Assembly (NCBI RefSeq): GCF_013368755.1 | Contig: NC_049563.1 | Location: forward strand, 3,968,001 to 4,032,000 | Reading direction: 5' to 3' | From: Talaromyces rugulosus | Lineage: Eukaryota; Ascomycota; Eurotiomycetes; Eurotiales; Trichocomaceae | DNA length: 64,000 nt | Part shown: one piece after another, positions 39,401 to 48,869 of the stretch | How the letters are laid out: each line of letters opens with the position of its first letter | Numbering within the stretch: position 1 is the stretch's first letter | The notes under the pieces: generated by a model | Database searches by the model: none | Seen by the model: only the letters and a program-made list of their open reading frames with translations | What the model was told of the DNA's origin: nothing | Translations under genes and position numbers: made by a program

Positions 39401-39902
39401 AAACAGAGACGAACCTGGTGCTGCCAGCCTTATGGGTGTCTTCCTGGACAGATTGCCCATCAGGCTGCCTCTCAATGATACAAAAACTACCAGCAGCGAC
39501 GAACTATTGCAGCGAGTTGCCACCGAGATCAACCTGGCGGTTGAACACCAACTCCCTTATGCACAAATCCTCGCGGCCATCGGTAGCAGCAACCCTCTCT
39601 TCGATGTCATGGTCGTATACCACTGGCATTCGGACGCACTTGAGCATTCGTTGAAACTTCCAGACATCGAGGTATCCAGTACACCAATCAGAGCTCAGGG
39701 TGCCAAATTTCCGCTACAACTGGAATTCACCGAACAGGAGGATGGGCTACACTGTAGTTTGGAGTTCAACTGTAGCGTTTCACCATCCCACATTTCCGCA
39801 ATCACGTCTTTCCTCCCTGTTGCTGTCAATGGTCTGGCACGCCAACGCCCGGTAGCGGAGATTCTTTCCAATTTTGCATATCCACAATGTAAAATAGGTT
39901 AA
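33465..39902 (+). CDS. dimodular nonribosomal peptide synthetase, A-T-C-A-T-C
   Basis: Exons 33465-34131, 34190-37162, 37218-37319, 37379-37635, 37707-39902; introns 55-71 bp; 2064 aa, uninterrupted. A1 about 20-510: FTSGTTSTPKG, NFYGPTE (302), YRTGD (383), NGKAD (481). T1: LGGNSL (544). C1 about 630-1040: HHSQADGWS (738). A2 about 1056-1540: FTSGSTGIPKG (1203), NGYGPCE (1326), YKTGD (1411), NNKID (1513). T2: GIGGNSL (1567). C2 about 1640-2055: HHIVTDKHS (1762), with the Gly of HHxxxDG replaced by Lys. Both A domains keep the Asp that contacts the substrate amino group (GFDAC, GFDVV), so amino-acid substrates are expected. The A1 A8 region (VKNRGFLVNLESQV) departs from the usual form. There is no TE or reductase; release would fall to the terminal C domain, as in brevianamide-F-type synthetases. 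Substrates unknown. Confidence 0.95.
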
Positions 39903-41361
39903 GGGTTGCTGATATGGTATACTGTATATTATATGGCCATTTTTGGCACCAATGGCTCATGTCCCAGTAAATAAATTAATCCAAGGGATTACTATTAATA
40001 AACAGTATATAGTGCAATATTTGAATTTCCAGTTAAAGATCTAACTATATCTACTATTAAGGTATGAAGGTGCTAAAAAAATGCAGAATAGATTGCCTGC
40101 GGAATATCAATTGATACCAATGTGTTCCTAGAGTCCTACAATCTGAATCCCAACCCAAGCAAGGTACAAGAGATCCTAGGTCACTAGCACCACACGATCT
40201 CAGGTACACGCATATTATAGGCAATATCCATTTGTGCCTGCTCGACGAAGAGGAGCTTGCTATCCTTGGCCATGCTCTTCTGGGTCTACTCGAGCATTTC
40301 GGTCACCTCGTCGCGTCCGTAGTCGTGAAGGCATCATCTAATGTAGTAATAAGGGCATCTATTTACAAGAAAATTCGACGGGGTATTTCGTTACCAAAGC
40401 TAATACGAGCAAGATCCCATATTGGGTTAGTCATTTTTCGCTATGCTGACATATCCAATACAGTCCCTGACTGTAAATATTGCATAAATTACTGTAATCT
40501 GCTGATTTACAGGCACTGCTAAGAATTTGTTCAAAATATTTATGCAACTGGTTAAATCTTCGGCGTCGGTCATTATCGTAACCAAGCTTATGCAACTCCA
40601 CCCTCTAGCGTTTTATCCATAGCATGCTTACTCTCCGGTCAAGGATTTCACTTTGATTGGTTGTACCAAGCAAACACAGGACGCATGTAAGGTAATTACT
40701 AATTACTAATTAGTAACTATTAGTAGTTAGTTTTAATTTATTTGATTTGATTACTCCGCTAACCGACCCAGCCGCCTCGCAGGCTTGTGTCCCAATCGTC
40801 ACAGCTAGCTCTGGTCCAATATACACAATAAATGTGCCTACGTACTTAGAGTAATGATGAAAGAGTACAGCCGATGTGGCTTGCCGAAGCGCATTGCTGC
40901 GGCTTCAGCTGTTGTGGCGGCCATCTAGGCTTGGGGACTCAACTCCCGGCTATACTACTGTCTCTATACTCCCGAACTGCCCAAGGAGGTTAGTATTCAA
41001 CATAAACTTTTCTGCTAGAAGACCTGTTTACTGTCCGGTCCGAGAGAACCGGTCCTAAGTCTGATGACCATGTTCCTTCGTTCCGCCATGCGTTCCATAC
41101 GCCGAGGCAGAGGCGATTGGTGGATGAGTAAACAGGGAAAATATGGTCGTTAGTTCAAAGTGACATATTCTTGTCCTGACAGCTGCACTGATTTGTGAAG
41201 TAACTGTCCTCTCGCCTGTTTTGTCCCGAACAGAATCTGCAGGATTTGGTAGCTTCCTCGTCAATATCAATGTCATATGAGTAGCCGTGTCGGTTAACGT
41301 GATACATCCTTTGGACGTCTGTGACGCCTTTTCCCATGCACCGCTAGAGAGAAACAAAAAT
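39903..41361. other. intergenic with methyltransferase remnant and AT palindromes
   Basis: 1.46 kb between the NRPS and the thioesterase-like gene. It includes the O-methyltransferase fragment (listed separately) and the perfect palindrome TTACTAATTAGTAA at 40703-40716 inside a run of TAATTACTAAT-like units. A GC-richer block at 40870-41060 carries no supportable gene. Confidence 0.4.
40191..40353 (-). pseudogene. O-methyltransferase C-terminal remnant
   Basis: Reading the minus strand gives LHDYGRDEVTEMLE, a stop codon (TAG), then TQKSMAKDSKLLFVEQ and about 17 more residues to a second stop. This matches the post-SAM segment of COMT-type O-methyltransferases, where HD(Y/W)xDEEAxxIL is followed by a Ser/Lys-rich turn and a (L)LxxE strand. 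No start, SAM-binding GGG motif or upstream exon is evident, and an upstream stop is in frame. I read it as a decayed fragment; similarity over only about 45 residues leaves chance resemblance possible. Confidence 0.45.
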
Positions 41362-42276
41362 ATGAATTCTACACTCCTTGGGGGCATCACTAACTGGCCG
41401 CTTTCATTCCAGCCGTCTATGGACATTATCCAACCCACATCGTGGCTGATATTGAGCTTGGGTCTGCTATTTGCTATCGCAAACTTCAAATCACTTCCCG
41501 GAGTTTGGACATGGCGGGTTTTGTCAACGTTCAACATCAGCTTCAAGGCCCAATTGCGACAGACGATTCGATCTCCTTCGGCGGACAATGTGATGCGGAA
41601 AGTCGCCGTCAACGCAAAACCGAGCGAGTCAAGCTCCATTTTGGAACACCCACTGTTCATACCGTCAGTCTACTCGACTCACGTCCCGCTTGCCGAGATG
41701 GACTTCAACCTACACAAGTCCAATTCGACCTACTTTACCGACCTAGACATCGCCCGAAGCAAGCTCATAGGTCGTATACTAGCGCCAGCCTGGCCTATGG
41801 ACAACATGTTCATCGAGTACACGGGGAGAGACGGTACGCCGAGACGTGAGAGGGTAAAGGGATCTCCAGCGATCATTCTGGGTGCCACCTACACCTCCTT
41901 CAAGCGTGAGATGAGCGCGTACACCAAATATAATGTCAAATCTCGCGTGCTCGGATGGGACTCGCGGTGGCTTTACATCGGCTCTTGGTTTATTGGCAGG
42001 AAAGGGAAGAGACTACATGCCTGCAGCCTGTCCAAGTACATCTTAAAGAAGGGTCGTATCACTGTGAGACCTGAACTATTCCTTGCCGAAGCGGGATGGA
42101 TACCGGCTCGACAGGATCCCCTGGCAGTAGACAAGGTCAACACTGCCATCGGAGCTGCCGAGAGCTGGGGATGGGACGAGATCGAGGCACACAGACAACA
42201 GGGCATGGCCATTGTCAATGGCTGGGCGGATACAGACCTGCGGCTAGAAAAGGGTTATGGGCATTCTTTGAACTAG
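41362..42276 (+). CDS. THEM6-like hot-dog-fold thioesterase-family protein
   Basis: Single-exon 304 aa protein. The N-terminus has one hydrophobic segment (about residues 28-42, LILSLGLLFAIAN) that could be a membrane anchor. The core shows the family pattern AEMDFNLHKSNSTYFTDLDI (about 145-165), then SRVLGWDSRWLYIGSWFI and a SKYILKKGRITVRPE strand. This matches THEM6/4HBT_2-like proteins, often mislabelled 'capsule polysaccharide biosynthesis'. Such proteins occur in fungal biosynthetic clusters, where an acyl-thioester hydrolysing or transfer role is suspected but rarely shown. Since the PKS here has no release domain, unloading it is a possible role (inference). Start chosen at the first ATG of the frame; an upstream in-frame GTG is not needed. 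Confidence 0.8.
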   Translation: MNSTLLGGITNWPLSFQPSMDIIQPTSWLILSLGLLFAIANFKSLPGVWTWRVLSTFNISFKAQLRQTIRSPSADNVMRKVAVNAKPSESSSILEHPLFIPSVYSTHVPLAEMDFNLHKSNSTYFTDLDIARSKLIGRILAPAWPMDNMFIEYTGRDGTPRRERVKGSPAIILGATYTSFKREMSAYTKYNVKSRVLGWDSRWLYIGSWFIGRKGKRLHACSLSKYILKKGRITVRPELFLAEAGWIPARQDPLAVDKVNTAIGAAESWGWDEIEAHRQQGMAIVNGWADTDLRLEKGYGHSLN

Positions 42277-43105
42277 GTCGTCACGAGGGAGGGAAGGAAG
42301 TCCATCAGAAAAAGTCTAAATTTTCTACATGAGCATAGCCATCTATTCTTGCTGCAGCTTTCAAGAAGCTGGATGATGATAGACTATTGATAGGTGGGAA
42401 CAATGGTAAAATATAAGGAGTTGGTCCTGACTTTCGAAAATAGAGAGAATGATATTTTTTCCACCTGAACGAGTTACAATGATATGGTTTTTGGGCGTCT
42501 AGATCATACATGTAATTATAGGACTAATGTCAATATATTCTGTGCTGTATATTTGTTACTGTATGTGATGGATTGAACCTATGTCGAGTTTTCTTATTTT
42601 GAAGCGGTCTTGACCGTTCTTAGTGAGGTCTAGATAAACATGTTGATTTATGTGGGAAATTGACAGAAAAAATACTAGAAGCTGGCAAGCAGGAGCCATA
42701 TAGGAAAGTGATATATCAACTATAGACGGCTTGATATCCATCCCGTCGAGCGAATGGGTTGCCAAACCAGGTAACAAAATCGAGCCTCTGACATATTGCC
42801 TTACGTAGACCACAATGCAGGTTCAACCTGTCAGAAATGTTTTGTAAGATCTCAAAGCTTCATACTTGGCGTGCCTATAGTTAAACACATTTTGGTCTTT
42901 TAAACTTGAACTTATTAAAACAAAATTTGTAGAAGATTATACGGATGCAGTCTTTCTCACTATCTTGCTAGTTGTTTCGCTCTTGGGTGCCTTTGTCATA
43001 GATATTATTGATAAAATGGAAGTAGATAGCGAGTTAGATTGCACCCTGCTACTGATCCAACAAGTTTATGAAGTGCAGAGTTACAGAGAGAAAAGCAATC
43101 AGCCA
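42277..43105. other. intergenic, nothing recognised
   Basis: 829 bp of AT-rich sequence between convergent genes (thioesterase-like plus, regulator minus). No supportable ORF, RNA gene or long repeat. Confidence 0.35.
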
Positions 43106-44542
43106 CTAGGACCGTGATCTTAATTTATCCATCACAAATTCCAAACCGTCCCTCAGGTCTTCTACCTCATGGTGAGTGTCGACTCCGATCATATCACTAA
43201 ACGAATGCTCCACTGCCTCATCCTGAGATTTATCATCAGTCATTAATGTTTTTAGTCGACGGATCTTCTCTGAGAGCTCATCAACATGGTGAGATATAAG
43301 TTGCACGAGCATCGCGATATGTAGACATGGACTGACTGATGCCTCCAATATTCCTATCCGAATTGGTAATAAGTAGGGCTGGTCGTCCGGATTTGCCTCT
43401 ACCCATACGAGAGTGTCTGACAACATGATTGTCAGGCTTTTGTAGCAACGAATTATTTGAGCATAACAGATAAGCGCCAGGTGCGCTACTATATTATCAA
43501 TCTGTTTATTAAATGGGGCCTGTAAAGGTTCCTTTTGCAATCCACGAATTGCCCAGTCTAGGCTGGATAACTTGGAGTCCTCTTTTGGCGTCCCCGAAAT
43601 ATTGAAGATGGCAGGTCGAGACGTCTGCAACTTACTAGGACCGGGTGGTTTGCAGGTGCTATTGGTATCGGGAATTAGCTTGCTTAATGCTTGTATGAAA
43701 GACTGCGCTGTTTGGATTGTGCAATCTAGACTGGTTTTCCATTTGCTGCATTGCGGGGTTTTCGGAATTTGTATTTTGTGAAGCTGAAGATTGATCTCTG
43801 ACAGTAAGAGAACTGAATGAATTCTCCTTATCGGTAGATGTGGTTTTCTCTGCGCTGCACTCGATTGTGGTGATTCAACAGGACTAGGCAATTCCACGGC
43901 ATTCGGTGTGTCAGCAGCATCCAATTGCCACTCAGAACTTAAAAGATCCGACCACGGTTCATCCATTTCGCCTGTCATTGTGTAGTAAATATCATCTGGA
44001 TTCATCATAGGCGCGTCGCAGTTGTCTGAAGGCGACCCCCAGAAGTCGGCATTCTCATTTAAAGTAGCTGGCAATGTGTTGAATGCATTGGATGCAGTCA
44101 AAGGAGGAACGTAGAGCCAAGAAGATACATCTGAATCGTTATCTCCAAGGCTATGAGTGCAAGGCATTGTAGCGGTAATGGATGTGTATTCTGGCGTGTT
44201 CATAGGCAATGTGACTTTGGCCCTTTTGACAGCAGTGCTTGACATTGATGAAGGAGTTTCAACAAGGCCATTTTTATCTCCTCTCTCTTTTAATCTCGCA
44301 TCCTCCCTCGGACTTTTAATCCTCGGTCTGCCACAACGCAGTGGAGGGCTGTATACACATTCCTTTCTGGCAGCCTTGCACCGCAGACAAGGTTCGTTTC
44401 CGTTTCGTACGCAACGTTGCTTGCGATTGTGACAACGATCACAGGATTGTCGCGTGTTCGGCTTTGGGAAAGCAACATGATTGCTTGTTGTTATGCCAGT
44501 GTTCCTTTTCCCCCTTTTTTGTTTCCCTTTCTTTTTCTGCAT
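43106..44542 (-). CDS. AflR-type Zn(II)2Cys6 cluster regulator
   Basis: Single-exon 478 aa regulator. A very basic N-terminus (KKKGKQKRGKR) precedes the zinc cluster SCDRCHNRKQRCVRNGNEPC, completed by LRCKAARKECVY, with all six cysteines. A CGRPR basic motif follows. The middle is Ser/Pro/Asp rich. The C-terminal half matches the aflatoxin-regulator (AFLR) domain, with helices such as ALICYAQIIRCYKSLTIMLS and CLHIAMLVQLISHHVDELSE. AFLR-domain proteins are usually pathway-specific activators embedded in the cluster they control, so control of the flanking PKS/NRPS genes is the natural hypothesis. Lies between the thioesterase-like gene and P450 #1. Confidence 0.9.
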   Translation of the reverse strand: MQKKKGKQKRGKRNTGITTSNHVAFPKPNTRQSCDRCHNRKQRCVRNGNEPCLRCKAARKECVYSPPLRCGRPRIKSPREDARLKERGDKNGLVETPSSMSSTAVKRAKVTLPMNTPEYTSITATMPCTHSLGDNDSDVSSWLYVPPLTASNAFNTLPATLNENADFWGSPSDNCDAPMMNPDDIYYTMTGEMDEPWSDLLSSEWQLDAADTPNAVELPSPVESPQSSAAQRKPHLPIRRIHSVLLLSEINLQLHKIQIPKTPQCSKWKTSLDCTIQTAQSFIQALSKLIPDTNSTCKPPGPSKLQTSRPAIFNISGTPKEDSKLSSLDWAIRGLQKEPLQAPFNKQIDNIVAHLALICYAQIIRCYKSLTIMLSDTLVWVEANPDDQPYLLPIRIGILEASVSPCLHIAMLVQLISHHVDELSEKIRRLKTLMTDDKSQDEAVEHSFSDMIGVDTHHEVEDLRDGLEFVMDKLRSRS

Positions 44543-45313
44543 GGTTTGAATAAGACGTATGTCTTAATGGTTTCTACTAATGACAGAGATTATTTTATTT
44601 TCTTATCTTAATTCGTCAATCGCATTCTCACCAGCTCCACACGTACCGGTCATCTTCGGTGGAGCGACATGCTATTCATTGCGGTTAGGGCTGGGCCAGA
44701 ATATTAGCCGTGCAATTCACGCCGGTGTAAGATTCGGCACATATCCACCAGCAGTCAGCCCCGTACTCCTGTTAGAAGTATTGCTAACCCCACTAAACTT
44801 TGGATTCAGCTCTGTCCTGAGTAATATCCCGGCCCTGCAGGAGCGAGGCTGGAATGGGAGCACAACATGAGACCTGCCCCCATCTTGGCCTTTCCTGTAG
44901 CCAGTGTACTGAAATCCAGAATACTAATCTTTCGTAGTGAAAGAATTTTCTATATCGGAAAAATACCCTAGCTAAATTTTAGATGGTTTCCCATAGTTCC
45001 TTAATCGCTATACAGAAATAATAATTGTACCGTGAAATAATAAAGAAAATAATAAATCCTCCCAACGATAGATTGTATGAGAACCTAAAGTCATAAATTA
45101 AATACATTCACATGGCCGTCCTTACCAACAACCATTTGCTAGGCTTCAACACCTACTGATCGTATAACTTGAACATTCCACATACAGACCATAAGCAAGG
45201 AGTATCAATTTGTTGTTTTTGTGGCCCTTATTGTCAAGAAATTTCACTTCGAGTACATAACAGTTCGCATTCTCCTCACAGAATCGTCAACAACTAATCC
45301 TGGACTTGCCGGT
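44543..45313. other. intergenic between regulator and P450 #1
   Basis: 771 bp. A plus-strand open frame of 96 codons (44580-44870) shows no motif or codon pattern that I can defend. The rest is AT-rich. Confidence 0.35.
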
Positions 45314-47208
45314 TTACTGGAGCTTGCTCAGCTCAACGTTGACATCAGCCACTGGAACCCATGTGTGCTTGTCAATTTGGTAGTCATCCTCCCCAATTCT
45401 TCCATTCTTTATGCGAACCTCATGCTGAGAGAAGAGGTGTACTATAATGGCCTTGACCATGTGTCCTGCGAGATACTGTCCTAGACATTTTCGGTGGCCA
45501 AAACCAAACACGTAAAGATTGTATCGTAACTGAAATACAGTCAGCTATCACAATTATTCAATATTTAGATGGATGGTTGAAGGACTTGCATCGGTCTGTT
45601 TGATATTTTTGAATCGATCTGGGTTGTATTTGTCACTGTCGGGGCCCCAGAAACCGTTTCGAACGTTAATCGACAGCGTGTCGACCAACACCATGGTCTG
45701 TGGAATACCCCTTTATCAGCGCGCATATACTACCACGCGGGATTCCCATCGTAGCCTACCTTGGGTTTGACAAGGATACCGCGGAAGTTCTTTACCGTAT
45801 CTGCACTTTCGCCAATGCTGAATACTAAACCCAGCCCCGTGGTTAGCTCAGGGCTTTTCTTTTAAATGACGCTGATCATGGCCCACTCACACGTTAGTGG
45901 CCGCAGGCGAAGCGACTCATAATAACATCGATGGAGATGGGTGTCCGTCTTGGTGATGTACTGCTCCAAGTTGTCCTTGTTGGCTGTGATTTCCGCTCTC
46001 AGTTTTTCCTTCTCGCCATCGTGGTCGGCGATCAATGTAATTGCCCAGGTCAAGACATGTGTCGTCACGTCAAGATTCGCAAAGAGCATCTCATCGATGG
46101 TATGGGTGATCTGGTGACAGTCAGCGAAGAATTAAGTGGGAAGACTGGGTTTCTAGCCTGCTCGATCGTGACATTTCCCTGTTCATATTCGTCAAAGTAA
46201 GAGATAATGGGAACAGCAATATCTTGCTTTCGTCGAGTGTTCGCAATACGAGTATTGAAGTCTGCCCAGTGCTTCACGAATTCCATGAGCTGGTTGTAGG
46301 CAGGGCGATTCCAAAACTTCAAATAAGCTGTGCGGTAGATACTCCCTTTGAAAAACCACGGTAGCAATGCTAGGCGCTTCTCCGCTAGCACCCAAAGCTC
46401 GTTCTTCTCCTCATCACTCATATCACCGTATACGGCCTCGGCAGTGAAGTAGAAGGGAAATTTCATGAATGCCGAAGCAGCATGTACAGTGAACTTATCC
46501 TTATCTGACAGATTCTCGCTTTTGTTAGCGAACGTACTCAAGCTCTCCACGAAATTCTGAGCTCTAGCATTAGTTAGGTCGACACGGTTCACGACGGACG
46601 AGTGCTTGAATGCTGGATCAACGACTCGTCTCATCTTCTTCCACTCATCATACTCGAGAAGACCGACACAGCGGCCAAGGAGTTGGCCGAAGTACCACCC
46701 AAAGTTTCCATCTAGTGGCTTTCCATGCTTGTCGGAGTCTGTGTGAAAGGTTCGGATATCTTCCGGAGTCGTCAGGACTCTAGCAATTAAATTCCAATTT
46801 CAGTATATCCCTTCAAAGAAACGGGTATTTCCAGAATGGTTGTTGTCGGAGAAGATAATCACGCACATCTCAGGTTTTGGGCCTGCCCACAAGCGGTACA
46901 CAGGGCCGTACTGGAGCCATTCCTCTGATTTCGCTCTCCCATTCATGAACTTTTCTGTGAACTGCCCGTTGGGCCACTGCCATTTCGGCCCTCGGATTGG
47001 AACTCCTTGGGTCAAAACGCCTCCGTTGAAAGTGCTAAGAAGTTTCTGGAATATTTGCAAAAGTCATAATACAGTTTAACAGCACCCCATCCAATCGGCC
47101 TACATCTATAATCCATGATGCAATCACAGAGAACCTGTTGTAGATGACTATAACCACTATAGTCAATGAAATTCCAAGAGCTGCATGGTTAAACGTTTGA
47201 GGAAACAT
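45314..47208 (-). CDS. cytochrome P450 #1, probable one-base frameshift
   Basis: Membrane-anchored monooxygenase, presumed tailoring enzyme. Exons on the minus strand: 47208-47104, 47045-46867, 46780-46158, 46110-45891, 45824-45760, 45697-45590, 45529-45314. N-terminal anchor about residues 10-24 (LGISLTIVVIVIY). Visible motifs: EIVLTTPEDIR, I-helix region TIDEMLFANLDVTTH (Ala/Asn-Thr form), ExxR in YESLRLRP, and heme loop FGFGHRKCLG. Two introns use GC donors: 46157-46111 (GCTAGA) and 45589-45530 (GCAAGT). Summed exons are one base too long: the frame shifts near 46740, between PEDIRTFHT and the DSDKHGK stretch, and both sides are clearly P450-like. No alternative splice removes this without deleting conserved sequence. 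Either a real lesion or a sequencing error. Similar in layout to P450s in NRPS clusters. Confidence 0.75.
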
Positions 47209-47544
47209 GGTAGACAAGAACAAATAACGTTTGAGAAATGAATACAGAAAATTAAAGGTGAGAAGTCTAGTACAACCACATTCGAGTAATCACCAAGGTA
47301 GGTTACAAGAAAAGAGGGAGCAGCTAGTTATCTAGAATAATGCTAGTTTCCACGAAATAGGGCCACAAAAATACGCGTCAGTAACTAACCAATTACTCGG
47401 ACTAATGACTAGTGTACGTATTTTGTTTGCTACGGGATATAACTTCCACGTAAAATTAAACGAGCTCTGTCGGCGTCTAAGCTAGATCCTTCATCGGCCA
47501 AGTGTCTATCTAGAACGTGACGTGATATTAATTTTCTTTCTTAG
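47209..47544. promoter_or_regulatory. divergent spacer P450 #1 / aminotransferase
   Basis: 336 bp between P450 #1 (minus) and the aminotransferase coding remnant (plus). I searched it for the missing aminotransferase N-terminus (the YGQxxFEG region) and found none. AT-rich, with several TAGTTA-like short motifs. Confidence 0.35.
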
Positions 47545-47606
47545 CATTTCGTGGCCCAAATGACACTGAAATCAACATCTTCAGACCCGATTTTCATGCT
47601 GTACGC

Positions 47607-48465
47607 ATGAAGCACACCGCTTCCTTGATTTCTATCCCGGAAATTCCTAAAGATCACTTCCTTCGCTGTATTCAACAAGCCGTAGCCAACAATGCCGCGT
47701 TCGTCCCTCCTCACAGTACAGATGGCATGCTATATATCCGACCTATCGTCTTCGGTTCTGGACCTCGGATCTTGCTCAGCCCTACTGACAAATATACCTT
47801 TTGTGTCTACGTCACGCCTGCAGCCGCCTACCACGGTATCAAAGCTGTGGACGCTTTGATCGTGGAGGACTTTGACCGCGCTGCTCCTCGAGGGACTGGT
47901 TCAGGCAAAGTGGGTGGCAATTACGCTCCTGTGATGAAGTGGGCCGATAAAGCAAAGAGCGAGGGATTTGCCATTACGCTGCATCTTGACAGTCAAACAA
48001 GGACTGCCATTGACGAGTTTTCGACATCTGGATTTGTGGGCATCAAAACTGAGGGTGAGAAAATCAGTATTGTAATCCCTGACAGCCCTAGCATTATCAA
48101 AAGCGCTACCAGTGACAGCATCCAACAACTGGCTAGGTCTTTTGGATGGGAGGTAGAACGCAGAGTAGTAGGGAGCTCTATCTATATGAGGTGGCTCGTG
48201 CAATGCTAATACATTATGTTACCCGGTCTAGGTTAAATATGAGGAGCTGCCACAGTTTTCTGAGGTGCTTGCCTGCGGGACTGCTGCAACCGTACTACCG
48301 ATCAAATCGATCACGATGAGGAGCACAGCGGACAAGTTTGTCTATGGAGACGGAAGCCCGAATTCGGGGCAGGCTGCTCTGAGACTTGGCAAGGCACTTG
48401 AAGCTATTCAGAAGGGCAAATCCAAAGATGAATTTGGCTGGGTCATGAAGGTAACAGATATATGA
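47607..48465 (+). CDS. branched-chain aminotransferase-like protein, 5' truncated
   Basis: Fold-type IV PLP aminotransferase. Exons 47607-48167 and 48232-48465 (intron 64 bp, donor GTAGGG, acceptor CTAG) give 264 aa from the first ATG. Coding resemblance starts earlier: from 47545, just after a TTTCTTTCTTAG acceptor-like site, the frame reads [20 protein letters not shown], matching the BCAT interior. Present are the PLP lysine in [24 protein letters not shown], the VIKSATSD segment, [18 protein letters not shown] and a C-terminal FGWVMKV. Fungal BCATs are about 380-410 aa, so roughly the first 100 residues, including the substrate-side YGQxxFEG segment, are missing upstream. Probably inactive or derived. 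In intact form, such an enzyme could supply an alpha-amino acid to the NRPS. Confidence 0.65.
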
Positions 48466-48869
48466 GGTCAGTGTAGGACGAATATCAAGTTTAGCGAAAG
48501 CAGTGCTATACATATGTACATTCATATCTCTTCAATATTGTCTCTAGATAATGACTTGGAGCCAGATCTCCAAATACTTGTAAGCCCATGAGGGATAAGT
48601 AGGAGTTACTCCATAATGAAAAGACATTTCTCTTCTTCTTTTATATTGTGGACCAAATAATACCACGCACCTAGCTGTTCACGATAATCATATCACATTT
48701 ACCGTCATTTATCGTTAGGCGGGGATGTTAGTATATGAAATGTCACCCACCCTATCATGAAGAAGCCAATGCGTAAGGCAATTCTTTTATTTCTCAAGAA
48801 GCTATCTAAAGTCCTTGCAAACAGTATTTAGTACTAATACAGCTAGTAGATAAAAAATTGACACTATCA
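48466..48869. other. convergent 3' intergenic region
   Basis: 404 bp, AT-rich, between the aminotransferase-like gene and the 3' end of P450 #2. Nothing recognised. Confidence 0.35.

Noticed and set aside
40232..40522. Plus-strand 96-codon frame between NRPS and THEM6-like gene
   Set aside because: It is the opposite strand of the methyltransferase-like remnant and has no features of its own.
44580..44870. Plus-strand 96-codon frame between the regulator and P450 #1
   Set aside because: No recognised motif, no intron structure, and it overlaps the likely promoter of the AflR-type gene.
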